Positions 52,830 to 62,664 are shown, numbered from the stretch's first letter. The stretch: DNA of 64,000 bases from Actinomadura coerulea (GCF_014208105.1 NZ_JACHMQ010000001.1:4340001-4404000); one strand, 5' to 3'. Translations and numbers: made by a program. Notes: a model not told the origin generated them from the letters alone.

Positions 52830-53840
52830 TCAGTCGGGGGCCGGGCTCGCCAGGGGGCGGGGCGGCCGGTGGCGTGCCAGGTAGGCGCGGTGGTCCCAGT
52901 CGTCCAGGAAGCGGGCCGCGGCTTCGCGGCCCGCCGCGTAGAGACGGTCGCGGGCCGCCGGGTCGAGGTCGAAGTCGGTCGCGAGGACGCCGTCGGTGCG
53001 GGCGAACATGGTGCGGGCCACGATGGCCGGCTCGTCCATCCGCACCCGGTCGTGCGCCTCCGCCATCGTCGAGACGAGCGCGCGCCCGTACCCGACGGGG
53101 CCGCGGACGGCCCGCCACTGCGGGAACACGCCACCGGGAAGCGGGCGCGCCGACAGCTTCACGCCGAACGTCGGCCAGCGGGGCTCGCGGTCCTCCCGGT
53201 CGAAGATGGTGATCGGGTAGTTGGAGAGCATCCCGCCGTCCACCTGGACGCAGGCGCGGCCGTCCTTCCGGCAGACGCGGCGCGGCCGGAAGAACACCGG
53301 AATGGACGCCGAGGCGCGCACCGCGTCCGCGACGGACTGCTCGTCGGGATCCAGCCCGTACCGTTCGTAGTCCCACGGCAGGCGGACCATCCGCCCGCTG
53401 CTGATGTCGGAGACCACGACGACGAGCCTGTAGGCGCGCTCCGGCGGGAGCGCCGAATCGGGGTCGCGCAGTCTCAACTGCCCGAACGTCTCGACCCCGC
53501 GTTCCTTCAGCCGCGCGGAGATCCACCGGTGCAGGGCGTCGCCCTTGTGCAGCCCGAGGGTCGTGAGCAGGGACAGGCCCCGCACGACGGCGAAGCGCGA
53601 GCCGTCCTGGAACGACCGGTAGTCGAGTCTCCTCATGAGCTCGACCATCTCCGGGACGGGCATCCCCGCCGCCAGCAGCGCTCCGACGATCGCGCCGGCG
53701 GACGTCCCCGCGACGCGGGCCGGCGCGCCGAGCCGGTACCCCCGCGCCTGCGTCTCGGCGATCGCGCCGACCAGCGCGATGCCCTTCACGCCGCCGCCCT
53801 CCAGCACGAGGTCGGCGCGCGGCACTGCCGAAGATTCCAT
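52830..53840 (-). CDS. Patatin-like phospholipase
   Basis: 336 residues. Oxyanion loop EGGGVKGIAL, nucleophile elbow GTSAGAIVG, and the Asp of the dyad in VDGGMLSN. It hydrolyses acyl chains from lipids in the cytoplasm or at the membrane. ATG 53840 has GAAGGGAGA upstream; a longer frame begins at 53882. Confidence 0.92.
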   Translation of the reverse strand: MESSAVPRADLVLEGGGVKGIALVGAIAETQARGYRLGAPARVAGTSAGAIVGALLAAGMPVPEMVELMRRLDYRSFQDGSRFAVVRGLSLLTTLGLHKGDALHRWISARLKERGVETFGQLRLRDPDSALPPERAYRLVVVVSDISSGRMVRLPWDYERYGLDPDEQSVADAVRASASIPVFFRPRRVCRKDGRACVQVDGGMLSNYPITIFDREDREPRWPTFGVKLSARPLPGGVFPQWRAVRGPVGYGRALVSTMAEAHDRVRMDEPAIVARTMFARTDGVLATDFDLDPAARDRLYAAGREAAARFLDDWDHRAYLARHRPPRPLASPAPD

Positions 53841-53968
53841 TGATCTCCCTTCCACCGCGGAGCCCTCCGGGCCCGGGTCCACTGTTCCGGGGCAGCGGAA
53901 ACGACCGGCATGCGAATGGATTCCGGCCCGCCCCTACCTAGGAAGATGCCCTATGGATCATTGCCTTA

Positions 53969-54170
53969 ATGGCCCGCAGAGCATTTTTTCTTTCCATGGG
54001 CGAGTCGGCTTGTGCCTCCACGCTCGACCGCGAGTTCAACCAGCTCACGCCCGAGAACGAGATGAAGTGGGACACCACCGAGCCGTCCAGGAACTCGTTC
54101 GACTTCGACGCGGCCGACAGCTCGTCGGCCACGCACAGGCACAGGGCATGAAGATCCGCGCGGCGGCACC
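53969..54170 (+). pseudogene. GH10 xylanase remnant, frameshifted
   Basis: Translation reads STLDREFNQLTPENEMKWDT then TEPSRNSFDFDAAD, the conserved GH10 block. Near 54117 the frame shifts and continues as QLVGHAQAQGMKIR. The catalytic domain and signal peptide are otherwise missing. A short relic of a secreted xylanase gene. Confidence 0.75.
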
Positions 54171-54318
54171 CCCCATCCGGACGATGTGAAAGTCGTTATC
54201 ATCCTCGCCGAACAGCCCCCTCGAACAACCGCCTCAAATATCCCAAGCTCCAATCATTCCGGCGTTCGAATACGGGAAAAGCCGTGCGGCCGGTGGCGCA
54301 TCCGGCCAGGATGCGGGC

Positions 54319-55275
54319 ATGACCTTCCCGCTGATGCCCGGGTACGATCACATCAACGTGGTGGCCCGGCTCGACCCGGTCGCGGACGTCCGAGACCGGG
54401 AACTCGGTGAGCGGATTCGGCGGTATCCGAAGCTCTTTCCCGCAGGATCCCCTGAATTCGGTCATGCGGTGCAATTCGGGAAAGAATGGCGGATCGGGTC
54501 GCTGGGCGCGGACGGCCCCGCCACCGCCCGCTACAACCTCGCGATCGACCTCCGCACCGCCGCCGCGCGGGAGACCGATCCCCCGACCGTCCGGGCGATG
54601 CTCGCGGCGGCCGCGCGGCTCGACCCCGAGGAGGGCGAGCAGCTCGCCAAGGACGAGTGGGAGATCGGCGACCGCCGCTACCGCGTCATCCGGGTGGAGA
54701 AGTTCATCCTGCTCGGCGACCGGGTGATGGAGCCGCCCCGGTCCACCGACGCCGACCTGACCGCCGACGGCCTGCTGCGCGACCACCTGCTCGACCCGCC
54801 GGCGCCGTGCGGCCAGTGGGAGGCGCAGCTCCGGCTGAACCTCGTCGGGCGGCTGCCGGTGGAGGGCACCGTCCCGGAGATGGTCCGCACGGAGGCCCGG
54901 CACGCGATCCGCACCCACCCGGGGGTCGTGCTGCTCCCTCCCACCTTCATCGCGGTGGAGGTCGACGGCGAGGCCTGGGCCCCGCTCACCGGCGGCGACG
55001 ACCCGGAGGAGGCCCGCGACCGGCTGGCGTGCCACTTCACCGACCTGATGCCGAGGCTCCGCGAGTTCCAGGGCGACTCCCCGTCCGACGCCGAGCTCGC
55101 CGAGTGGACCGCGATCGCCGACGGCATCCGGGCGACGCCGGGCCACGTGTTCACCGTCCGGGACCGCGAGTTCCGCACGGTCCGCGTCTGCCGCATGCTC
55201 CGCCTCGGCCGCGACGGCCCCGAGGCCCCCCGCCCCTCCGACCAGGACCGCTACGGCCTCCCCACCTTTGGCTGA
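54319..55275 (+). CDS. DUF5954 family protein
   Basis: 318 residues of the actinobacterial DUF5954 type: MTFPLMPGYDHINVVARLDP, VADVRDRELGERIRRYPKLF, and DEWEIGDRRYRVIRVEKFI. Soluble, no membrane segment, function unknown. ATG 54319 has AGGA upstream. Confidence 0.7.
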   Translation: MTFPLMPGYDHINVVARLDPVADVRDRELGERIRRYPKLFPAGSPEFGHAVQFGKEWRIGSLGADGPATARYNLAIDLRTAAARETDPPTVRAMLAAAARLDPEEGEQLAKDEWEIGDRRYRVIRVEKFILLGDRVMEPPRSTDADLTADGLLRDHLLDPPAPCGQWEAQLRLNLVGRLPVEGTVPEMVRTEARHAIRTHPGVVLLPPTFIAVEVDGEAWAPLTGGDDPEEARDRLACHFTDLMPRLREFQGDSPSDAELAEWTAIADGIRATPGHVFTVRDREFRTVRVCRMLRLGRDGPEAPRPSDQDRYGLPTFG

Positions 55276-55389
55276 CCCGCGCCGGCGCGCCGCGTGATCT
55301 TCCTCGGGTGTCAACCTCCGGCTCCTTTGCCTTTCACCCGGCGCGAGTCATGATCAGAAAGCAGAGGAGCCGGGTGGAGAGGCGGGCTG

Positions 55390-56676
55390 ATGGCGAGCAG
55401 GTGGGTGGCCGTGGGGGCCGCGGCGGCCGTGGCGGTCGGGGCCGGGTGGGTTCCGGCGCGGGCGGACACGACGCCGGCCGACGGGGCGGGATCCGGTGAG
55501 CGGGCGGACGCGGCGGGGGCACGGGCCCCGGTCTCGGCGGAGGTCGGGGAGGTTCGGTTCACTTCCTCCGAGAAGCTCGCGACGGGGGCGACGTTCCGGG
55601 CGTTCGAGACGTCCGGGGCAGGCGGGCGGGTCGCCGGGGAGCTGGTGGACGTCGACCTGCGCCAGGCGGGGGTCGGGCTCCTGCGGCCGCCCGTGGTCGC
55701 CGCCCGGCGCACGGTGTCGGCCATGGCGGACGCGCAGCACGCCCTGGCCGGGGTCAACGGCGACTTCTTCAACATCAGCGAGACCCATGCCGGGGTGGTG
55801 CCCACGGGGTCCTCGTCCGGGCCCGAGGTCGACGGGGGCCGTCCGCTCAAGGGCGCCGTTCCGGACGGGCAGCGCTTCGGCCCCTCGCTGCCGCCCGGCA
55901 CGTCCACCGAGGACGTCATCGGCGTCGGCGCCGACCGGCGCGGGCATGTGGCGCGCCTCCGCCTGACCGGGACGGTCCGCTCCGGCCGGACGTCCATCGC
56001 GCTGCGCGGCCTCAACCAGTACGCGCTCCCGGTCGGCGGCGTCGGGGCGTTCGGCCCCGAATGGGGGGACGTGTCGCGGCAGCGCGCGGTGTGCGGGACG
56101 GACAAGGTGCGCAACGACCCGTGCAGCACGAACGCCGCGGAGGCGACCGTGCGGCGGGGTGTGGTGACGGGCGTCTCCGGCACGGTGGGCGGCGGCGCGA
56201 TCCCGTCCGGCACGACCGTGCTCGTCGGACGGGAGAAGGGCGCCGACGCGCTGCGCCGCCTCAGGCCCGGCGACCGGGTGCGGGTCTCGTACCGCTTCAC
56301 CGGGCCGGTCCGCTTCCGGTTCGCCGTCGGCGGGTTCCCGATCCTGCGGGACGGCAGGCCGCTGGACGGCCTGAGCGCCACCGGCCCGGCGCCGCGCACG
56401 GCCGCGGGGGTGAGCCGCGACGGCCGGCGCTTCTACCTCGTGGTGGTGGACGGCAGGTCCGAGCGCAGCGGCGGCCTGACCGTCGCGGAACTGGCGTCCC
56501 TGCTCGGCAGGGCGGGCGCCGACGACGCCGTGAACCTCGACGGCGGCGGCTCCTCGGCCCTCGTGGCGCGGTCCCCCGGCGAGCCCGCGGTGACCGTCCG
56601 CAACACCCCCTCGGACGGTTCGGAACGCGCGGTGGCCAACGGCATCGGCGTCTTCACCACGAGCTCACGCCGCTGA
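55390..56676 (+). CDS. Secreted phosphodiester glycosidase (NAGPA/DUF2233) family protein
   Basis: 428 residues with a signal peptide (AVGAAAAVAVGAGWVPARA). GVNGDFFNISETHAGVVPTG, FYLVVVDGRS, and DAVNLDGGGSSALVAR are hallmarks of the NAGPA family, which cleaves GlcNAc-1-phosphodiesters. It may act on cell-wall polymers. Convergent with the NYN gene. Confidence 0.88.
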   Translation: MASRWVAVGAAAAVAVGAGWVPARADTTPADGAGSGERADAAGARAPVSAEVGEVRFTSSEKLATGATFRAFETSGAGGRVAGELVDVDLRQAGVGLLRPPVVAARRTVSAMADAQHALAGVNGDFFNISETHAGVVPTGSSSGPEVDGGRPLKGAVPDGQRFGPSLPPGTSTEDVIGVGADRRGHVARLRLTGTVRSGRTSIALRGLNQYALPVGGVGAFGPEWGDVSRQRAVCGTDKVRNDPCSTNAAEATVRRGVVTGVSGTVGGGAIPSGTTVLVGREKGADALRRLRPGDRVRVSYRFTGPVRFRFAVGGFPILRDGRPLDGLSATGPAPRTAAGVSRDGRRFYLVVVDGRSERSGGLTVAELASLLGRAGADDAVNLDGGGSSALVARSPGEPAVTVRNTPSDGSERAVANGIGVFTTSSRR

Positions 56677-56684
56677 CAGGAGCG

Positions 56685-57464
56685 TCAGGAGCCCGGCTTC
56701 CTGTCCTGGTGGCGCTTGTCGCGGACGTAGATGATGTTCGCCTTGCCGTCGCCGGGGCTGCGGCGGTCCAGGACGAACAGCGTCGTCGCGGCGATCAGCT
56801 CGTTGAGCTTGGCGTAGCCGTAGTTGCGGGAGTCGAACTCGGGGCGCTGCTTGGTGATGATGTGGCCCACGGACGCCAGGGCGGCCCAGCCGTCCTCGTC
56901 GGACGCCGCCTCCACGGCGTTGCGGAGGAGGTTGACGAGGGCGGCGTCCTTCTTCAGCTTGGCGGCCGGCGTCGGGGGCGCCGGCTGGAGCGTCGCGGCG
57001 GCCGGGGTGGTCGCGTCCTGGTCGTACAGCAGGTTCTCGATGTAGATGAACTTGTCGCAGGCCGCCACGAAGGGCTTGGGGGTCTTGCGCTCGCCGAATC
57101 CGTACACGGTCAGGCCCGACTCGCGGATGCGCGCGGCCAGGCGGGTGAAGTCGCTGTCGCTGGAGACGAGGCAGAACCCGTCGAAGCGGTCGGAGTACAG
57201 CAGGTCCATCGCGTCGATGACCATCGCGGCGTCGGTCGCGTTCTTGCCCTTGGTGTAGGCGAACTGCTGGATCGGCTGGATCGACTGGTCGAGCAGCTGC
57301 TCCTTCCAGCCCCGCAGGCTGGTGCCGGTCCAGTCGCCGTAGGCGCGCTTGACGTGGGCCGTCCCGTACTTCGCGACCTCTGCCAGGAGGGCCTCGACGA
57401 TCGCGGGCTGCGCGTTGTCGGCGTCGATGAGCACCGCCAGCCTGGCCGTGTTCTCGCTGACCAT
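56685..57464 (-). CDS. NYN-domain RNase-like protein with OST-HTH/LOTUS domain
   Basis: 259 residues. The N-terminal NYN/PIN-like domain has LAVLIDADNAQ, DAAMVIDAMDLLYS and CLVSSDSDFTRLAARI with the Asp residues for metal-dependent RNA cleavage. The C-terminal ~80 residues look like a LOTUS domain (LLRNAVEAASDEDGWAALAS, VGHIITKQRPEFD). ATG 57464 has GGAGG upstream. Roles in RNA decay are inferred. Confidence 0.9.
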   Translation of the reverse strand: MVSENTARLAVLIDADNAQPAIVEALLAEVAKYGTAHVKRAYGDWTGTSLRGWKEQLLDQSIQPIQQFAYTKGKNATDAAMVIDAMDLLYSDRFDGFCLVSSDSDFTRLAARIRESGLTVYGFGERKTPKPFVAACDKFIYIENLLYDQDATTPAAATLQPAPPTPAAKLKKDAALVNLLRNAVEAASDEDGWAALASVGHIITKQRPEFDSRNYGYAKLNELIAATTLFVLDRRSPGDGKANIIYVRDKRHQDRKPGS

Positions 57465-57633
57465 CCGCACCTCCGCACAAATGCCGCCGAGCCGGTGAGC
57501 CGCTCGACCGAGCGGCGTGGCCAGTACATCAGAGGTCGTGCCCGCCCTGCCGGATGCCCGGCATCGGCCAGCGGGTCGCCGGAAGCGCCGACCGCAATAG
57601 GATCGCGGGCGGTTGCGGCTATGGGAGGGTTTC

Positions 57634-58455
57634 TTGGGAGAGCAGTCACGGATCGACTCGTCGGTTCCGCACTCGGCGCGGATCTGGAACCACTGGCTGG
57701 GCGGGAAGGACAACTACCCCGTCGACCAGGAGGTGGGGGACGAGTTCCTCGCGATCTTTCCTGGTCAGGTGGACATCGCGCGGCATTCGCGGGCGTTCCT
57801 CGGGCGCGCCGTCCGGTATCTGGCGGGCGAGGTCGGGATGCGGCAGTTCCTCGACATCGGCACCGGCCTGCCCACCGTGGACAACACCCACGAGGTCGCG
57901 CAGCGGATCGCGCCCGACGCGCGGGTGGTGTACGTGGACAACGATCCCCTCGTCCTCACCCATGCCCGCGCGCTGCTGACCTCCGCGCCCGAGGGCGTCA
58001 CCTCCTACATCGACGCCGACATCCGCGAGCCGGACGTGATCCTGGCGAAGGCCGCCGAGACGCTCGACTTCGACCGGCCGGTGGCCCTGCTGCTCCTCGG
58101 GATCCTCGGTCACCTGACCGACGGCGAGGATCCCGAAGGGGTCCTCGCCCGGCTGGTGGCGCCGCTCGCGCCGGGCAGCCACGTCGTCATCAACGACGGC
58201 AGCGACGTCTTCGGGGCGCCGGGCGCGGGCGGTGCCGACGACACCGCCCGCGCCCGCGCGATCGCCCGGTACGTCGAGGCGGGCGGGATCGCCTACAACC
58301 TCCGCTCCCCCGAGCGCATCACCGGGTACTTCGACGGCCTGGAGCTGCTGGAACCGGGGGTCGTGCCGGTGTCGCGCTGGCGTCCCGAGCCGTCGCCGTT
58401 CGACGAGCCGCCCGAGGTGGACGCCTTCTGCGGCGTCGCCCGCGTCAGCGGCTGA
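57634..58455 (+). CDS. DUF574-type SAM-dependent methyltransferase
   Basis: 273 residues, PF04672 family, abundant in actinomycetes: ARIWNHWLGGKDNYPVDQE, RQFLDIGTGLPTVDNTHEVA, VVYVDNDPLVLTHARALL. TTG 57634 has GGGAGG 6 nt upstream, better than the longer frame at 57613. Substrate unknown. Confidence 0.85.
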   Translation: MGEQSRIDSSVPHSARIWNHWLGGKDNYPVDQEVGDEFLAIFPGQVDIARHSRAFLGRAVRYLAGEVGMRQFLDIGTGLPTVDNTHEVAQRIAPDARVVYVDNDPLVLTHARALLTSAPEGVTSYIDADIREPDVILAKAAETLDFDRPVALLLLGILGHLTDGEDPEGVLARLVAPLAPGSHVVINDGSDVFGAPGAGGADDTARARAIARYVEAGGIAYNLRSPERITGYFDGLELLEPGVVPVSRWRPEPSPFDEPPEVDAFCGVARVSG

Positions 58456-58770
58456 AGGCCGGAAGGGCGTAGCCCTTGTCATTGGGGTAGGGCGTGAACA
58501 TGTCGCCGGTCAGGGCGTAGACCATGCCGCCCTCCCAGACGAGGCCGGGGGGTGGTCACGGCGGGCGGGTGGCCGAAGCGGCAGACCTTCGGGTACTGGG
58601 CCGCGCCGCCGGTGGTGCAGCCGTCCGCCGGGTTCGGCGTCTTCCAGATGACGTGGCCGTTGGACGGGTCGAGCGCGAACAGCGTGCCCGGGTTCGCCAT
58701 GGAGGTGGCGGCGTAGAGGCGGTGGCCGTCGTAGCTCGCGCCCCGCTCACCGCCGAACGGCGGCTTCCCG
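58450..58770 (-). pseudogene. PQQ-repeat propeller C-terminal remnant
   Basis: On the reverse strand, ASYDGHRLYAATSMANPGTL and FALDPSNGHVIWKTPNPADG are intact and end near HPPAVTT. A frameshift near 58550 moves the rest, LVWEGGMVYALTGDMF then NDKGYAL, into another frame. The 5' part is absent. The relic of a polyvinyl-alcohol-dehydrogenase-like or BamB-like propeller. Confidence 0.75.
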
Positions 58771-58840
58771 TGAGGGGTTTCGCGGCCGCGGGGATCTCAC
58801 TGGGCGGGAGGGGGCGGCGGGGGTGCGAGGGGGTGGGTAC

Positions 58841-58860
58841 TCTACCAAACAGTTGTTAGA
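58841..58860. promoter_or_regulatory. Imperfect palindrome upstream of acyl-CoA dehydrogenase
   Basis: TCTACCAAAC and AGTTGTTAGA form an inverted repeat with 14 of 20 symmetric positions matching, 11 bp before the ATG. Probably the site of a TetR-type lipid regulator; no such gene is in the neighbourhood. Confidence 0.5.
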
Positions 58861-58871
58861 AAGAGGGTCGC

Positions 58872-60002
58872 ATGGATCTTGAGTTCGGGGCGGCGGACGA
58901 GGAGTTCCGCGGCGAGGTGCGGGGATGGCTGCGCGAGCACGTCCCGGCGCGGCCCCTCCCGTCGCTGGAGACCGCGGAGGGCTTCGCGGCGCACCGGGAG
59001 TGGGAGCGGACGCTCGGGGCGGCGCGGCTGGGCGTGGTGTCGTGGCCGGAGGAGTACGGCGGGCGCGGCGCGTCGGTGCTCCAGTGGCTGGTCTTCGAGG
59101 AGGAGTACTACGCGGCGGGCGCGCCGGGGCGGGTCAGCCAGAACGGCATCAACCTGCTGGCGCCGACGCTGCTCAAGCACGGGACGCCCGAGCAGCTCGC
59201 GCGGATCCTGCCGCCGATGGCGGCGGGCGAGGTGATCTGGGCGCAGGCGTGGTCGGAGCCGGGCGCGGGCAGCGACCTCGCGGCCCTGCGGGCGACGGCG
59301 ACCCGGACCGACGGCGGCTGGCTGCTGGACGGGCAGAAGACGTGGAGCTCGCGGGCCGCGTTCGCCGACCGGGGCTTCGGGCTGTTCCGGTCCGACGCCG
59401 AGTCGTCCCGCCACAAGGGCCTCACCTACCTGATGTTCCCGCTGGACGCCGAGGGCGTGACGGTCCGCCCGATCGGGCGGCTGGACGGCAAGCCGGCGTT
59501 CGCCGAGCTGTTCCTCGACAAGGTCTTCGTCCCCGACGAGGACGTCATCGGCGCGCCCGGGGACGGCTGGCGGGTCGCGATGGCCACGGCCGGCAACGAG
59601 CGCGGCCTCACGCTGCGCAGCCCCGGGCGGTTCACCGCGGCGGCCGAGCGGCTCGTGGAGCTGTGGAAGGAGCGCGCGGACGCCTCCGGCGACGCGCTGC
59701 GGGACCGGGTCGCGGACGCCTGGATCAGGGCGCGGGCCTACCGGCTCAAGGGGTTCGAGACGGTCTCGCGGGACGACGACATCGGCGCGGAGTCGAGCCT
59801 GAACAAGGTGTTCTGGTCGGAGCTGGACGTGGCGCTGCACGAGACCGCGCTCGATCTGCTCGGCCCGGACGGCGAGCTGGAGTCGGAGTGGCTGGAGAAC
59901 TACGTGTTCTCGCTGGCCGGCCCCATCTACGCGGGCACGAACGAGATCCAGCGCAACGTGATCGCCGAGCGGCTGCTCGGCCTGCCGAGGGGGTCGCGGT
60001 GA
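58872..60002 (+). CDS. Acyl-CoA dehydrogenase (FadE type), first subunit
   Basis: 376 residues. WPEEYGGRGASVLQ, AQAWSEPGAGSDLAALRA (FAD and substrate loop), and the C-terminal GPIYAGTNEIQRNVIAERLL are typical. ATG 58872. It lies in a pair with the next gene, as in heterotetrameric steroid-type FadE systems. Confidence 0.93.
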   Translation: MDLEFGAADEEFRGEVRGWLREHVPARPLPSLETAEGFAAHREWERTLGAARLGVVSWPEEYGGRGASVLQWLVFEEEYYAAGAPGRVSQNGINLLAPTLLKHGTPEQLARILPPMAAGEVIWAQAWSEPGAGSDLAALRATATRTDGGWLLDGQKTWSSRAAFADRGFGLFRSDAESSRHKGLTYLMFPLDAEGVTVRPIGRLDGKPAFAELFLDKVFVPDEDVIGAPGDGWRVAMATAGNERGLTLRSPGRFTAAAERLVELWKERADASGDALRDRVADAWIRARAYRLKGFETVSRDDDIGAESSLNKVFWSELDVALHETALDLLGPDGELESEWLENYVFSLAGPIYAGTNEIQRNVIAERLLGLPRGSR

Positions 60003-60901
60003 AGTTCGTTCTCTCCGCCGAGCAGCGGATGTTCGGCGAGACGCTGCGCAAGCTGCTGGGCACGGCCGGCACCGCCGGGGCCGCCCGCGCCTGGGCGGCC
60101 GGGGACGCCGGCCCGGGGCTGGCCCTGTGGTCGGCGGTCGCCGAGGCCGGGGCGTTCGCGGTGGCCGTGCCGGAGGAGGCGGGCGGCGCGGGGCTGCTGC
60201 CGGTCGAGCTGGCCGTCGCGGCGGAGGAGCTGGGGCGGGCCGCCGCGCCCGGCCCCTACGTGGAGACGCTCGCCGCCGCCGAGCTGCTCGGCGGGTCGCC
60301 GTGGCTGCCGCGCGTCGCCGCGGGCGAGGCGGTCGTGACGCTCGCCGTCCCGCACGCGCTGGACGCCGACGTCGCCGACCTGGTGCTCACCGCCGACGGC
60401 GCGGAGCGGAAGGCGACCGGGGAGGCCGCCCGGTCGCTCGACCCGGCGCGGCGGCTGTTCCGCGTCCCCGAGGGCGCGGGGTTCACCGACCTCGGCGTGC
60501 TGCTGTGCGCGGCGCAGCAGGTGGGGCTCGGGCAGGCGCTGCTGGAGGTGTCGGTCGAGTACGCCAGGACGCGGCGGCAGTTCGGCCGCCCGATCGGCGA
60601 GTACCAGGCGATCAAGCACCATCTGGCGAGCGCGATGGTCGAGCTGGAGTTCGCCCGCCCGCTGGTGTACGGGGCGGCGCTGGCGTACGGGACGCCGGAC
60701 TTCGCGCGGGACGCGTCCGCCGCGAAGGTCGCCGCGTCGGAGGCGTCCTACGGGATGGCCAAGACCGCGCTCCAGGTGCACGGTGCGATCGGCTACACCG
60801 ACGAGTACGACCCGTCGCTGTGGATCCGCAAGGCGCGGGCCCTGTACTCGGCGTGGGGCACCGTGGCCGAGCACAGGGCACGCGTCGTCGCCGCCCTCTA
60901 G
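59999..60901 (+). CDS. Acyl-CoA dehydrogenase-like second subunit
   Basis: 300 residues, shorter than usual: the family's C-terminal core (YARTRRQFGRPIGEYQAIKH, YGMAKTALQVHGAIGYTDEY) is complete, while the middle is short and lacks the usual FAD-binding loop. The GTG overlaps the previous stop. Subunits of this kind form alpha2beta2 complexes in actinobacterial sterol side-chain degradation. Confidence 0.88.
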   Translation: MKFVLSAEQRMFGETLRKLLGTAGTAGAARAWAAGDAGPGLALWSAVAEAGAFAVAVPEEAGGAGLLPVELAVAAEELGRAAAPGPYVETLAAAELLGGSPWLPRVAAGEAVVTLAVPHALDADVADLVLTADGAERKATGEAARSLDPARRLFRVPEGAGFTDLGVLLCAAQQVGLGQALLEVSVEYARTRRQFGRPIGEYQAIKHHLASAMVELEFARPLVYGAALAYGTPDFARDASAAKVAASEASYGMAKTALQVHGAIGYTDEYDPSLWIRKARALYSAWGTVAEHRARVVAAL

Positions 60902-62463
60902 GCGCGGTCGCGCTCCTTGAGCTTCACGCGCCAGATCTTGCCGGACGCGGTCTTCGGGAGGTCGTCCACGAAGACGACCTCCCGGGGGACCTTGAAGTTC
61001 GCGAGCCGCTCCCGGCAGTGCGCGACCAGCTCGTCCCGCGTGGCCGCGGCGCCGGGGCGGAGCCGGACGTAGGCGCGGCCCACCTCGCCCATGCGCGCGT
61101 CCGGGACGCCGACGACGCCCGACTCGGCGACGGCGTCGTGGCGGGCGAGGGCGTTCTCGACCTCGGCCGGGTACACGTTGAACCCGCCGACGACGAACAT
61201 CTCCTTGGTGCGCCCGGTGATGGTGAGGTTGCCGCGCTCGTCGAGGCGCCCGCGGTCGCCGGTGTCGAGCCAGCCGTCGCGGATCGCCTCGGCGGTCGCC
61301 TCCGGGTCGTCCAGGTAGCCCTTCATGACGTTGTAGCCGCGGACGAGGATCCTGCCGTCGGTCCCGGCCGGGACGCGCCCGCCCTCGCCGTCGACGATCG
61401 CGACCTCGACGTCGGGGATGGGCCGGCCGGACGTGGTGGCGATGGTCTGGTCGTCGTCGTCCACCGAGCAGGCCGTGACCGTCCCGGACGCTTCGGTCAG
61501 CCCGTACGCGGTCACCACCTGCGGGAACAGCTCGTCCTTGATGCGCCGCACCAGCGTGACGGGCACGTCTCCCGCGCCCGTCACAGCGAGCCGGAGGCTC
61601 GACAGGTCGTGCTCGTCCCGGCCCGGGGCGTGCAGCAGCGCGGTGTAGACGGTCGGCGGCCCCGGCAGGACGGTGATCTTCTCCTGCTCGATCAGCCGCA
61701 GCGTCTCCGGGACGTCGAACGTGCGTTGCAGCACCATCGTGGCGCCCCGCATCACGCACGCCAGCACGCCCGCCTTGTAGCCGAACGAGTGGAACATCGG
61801 GTTGACGATGAGGTAGCGGTCGCCTGCCCGCACGCCGGTGCGGCCCGTCCACGCCCGGTAGGTGAGGACGTTCTGCTCGTGGGTGACGACGGCGCCCTTG
61901 GGCCTGCCGGTCGTCCCGGAGGTGAACAGGATGTCGGCGACGGTCTCCGGGCGGACGGCCGCCGCCCGCGCGTCGGCCTCGTCCGGGGAGACGGCCCCGG
62001 CGGTGAAGTCGTCCCAGGAGATCACTCCCGGGCGCGCGGGGCCGTTGAACGTGACGACCGTCCGCAGCGCGGGCAGCCCGGGGGCGCCGGATCCTTCCAC
62101 GCCGAGCATGCCGGGGTAGTCGATGCCGAGGAACCCGTCCTCCACGAAGAGGATCTTCGCCTCGGACTTGGAGAGCGGCCACCGCGCCTCGTCGCCCTTG
62201 TAGCGGGTGTTGAGCGGGACGAGCGTCGCGCCCGCGCCGAGGGCACCGAGCACGGTGACGATCCAGCGCAGGCCGTTGGGCGCCCAGACGGCGATGCGGT
62301 CCCCCGGCACGAAACCGGCCCCGACGAACGCGCCCGTAACCTGGCGGACCTGCTCCCGCAGCTCGGCGTAGGTGACCCGGACGTCGCCGTCCACGACCGC
62401 CTCCGCGTCCGGAAACTCGTTCGCCGCCCGCGCCACCAACTCCGGAATCGTCAGCTCGTTCAT
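60898..62463 (-). CDS. Acyl-CoA ligase, FadD3-like
   Basis: 521 residues. ANL superfamily: FTSGTTGRPKGAVVTHEQ (P-loop), GLTEASGTVTA, VPAGTDGRILVRGYNVMKGY, DTGDRGR, and the late lysine region KTASGKIWR. FLGIDYPGML is like FadD3, which activates the C/D-ring propanoate in steroid breakdown; other substrates are possible. Its stop overlaps the convergent FadE stop. ATG 62463. Confidence 0.85.
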   Translation of the reverse strand: MNELTIPELVARAANEFPDAEAVVDGDVRVTYAELREQVRQVTGAFVGAGFVPGDRIAVWAPNGLRWIVTVLGALGAGATLVPLNTRYKGDEARWPLSKSEAKILFVEDGFLGIDYPGMLGVEGSGAPGLPALRTVVTFNGPARPGVISWDDFTAGAVSPDEADARAAAVRPETVADILFTSGTTGRPKGAVVTHEQNVLTYRAWTGRTGVRAGDRYLIVNPMFHSFGYKAGVLACVMRGATMVLQRTFDVPETLRLIEQEKITVLPGPPTVYTALLHAPGRDEHDLSSLRLAVTGAGDVPVTLVRRIKDELFPQVVTAYGLTEASGTVTACSVDDDDQTIATTSGRPIPDVEVAIVDGEGGRVPAGTDGRILVRGYNVMKGYLDDPEATAEAIRDGWLDTGDRGRLDERGNLTITGRTKEMFVVGGFNVYPAEVENALARHDAVAESGVVGVPDARMGEVGRAYVRLRPGAAATRDELVAHCRERLANFKVPREVVFVDDLPKTASGKIWRVKLKERDRA

Positions 62464-62664
62464 GAACCCTCATCATCCCGGCCCCGCCCCCGCCCGGCCT
62501 TCGGCGTCCCGGTGACCGGTACATCCGTCTCGTCCCAACAAACGAGGGTGTAGGCGCGGCACCCGGGCTGACCGGCGATGACGTGAGGACTATTCACATT
62601 TTGCCGGATCGGTGTTTCACTCGGCTGAGAGCCACTGGACGTCTCCCCCCGGCCGAGGTGCCCC

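Noticed and set aside
53635-54189. Forward ORF running from the patatin region
   Set aside because: It mixes antisense patatin sequence with the frameshifted xylanase remnant.
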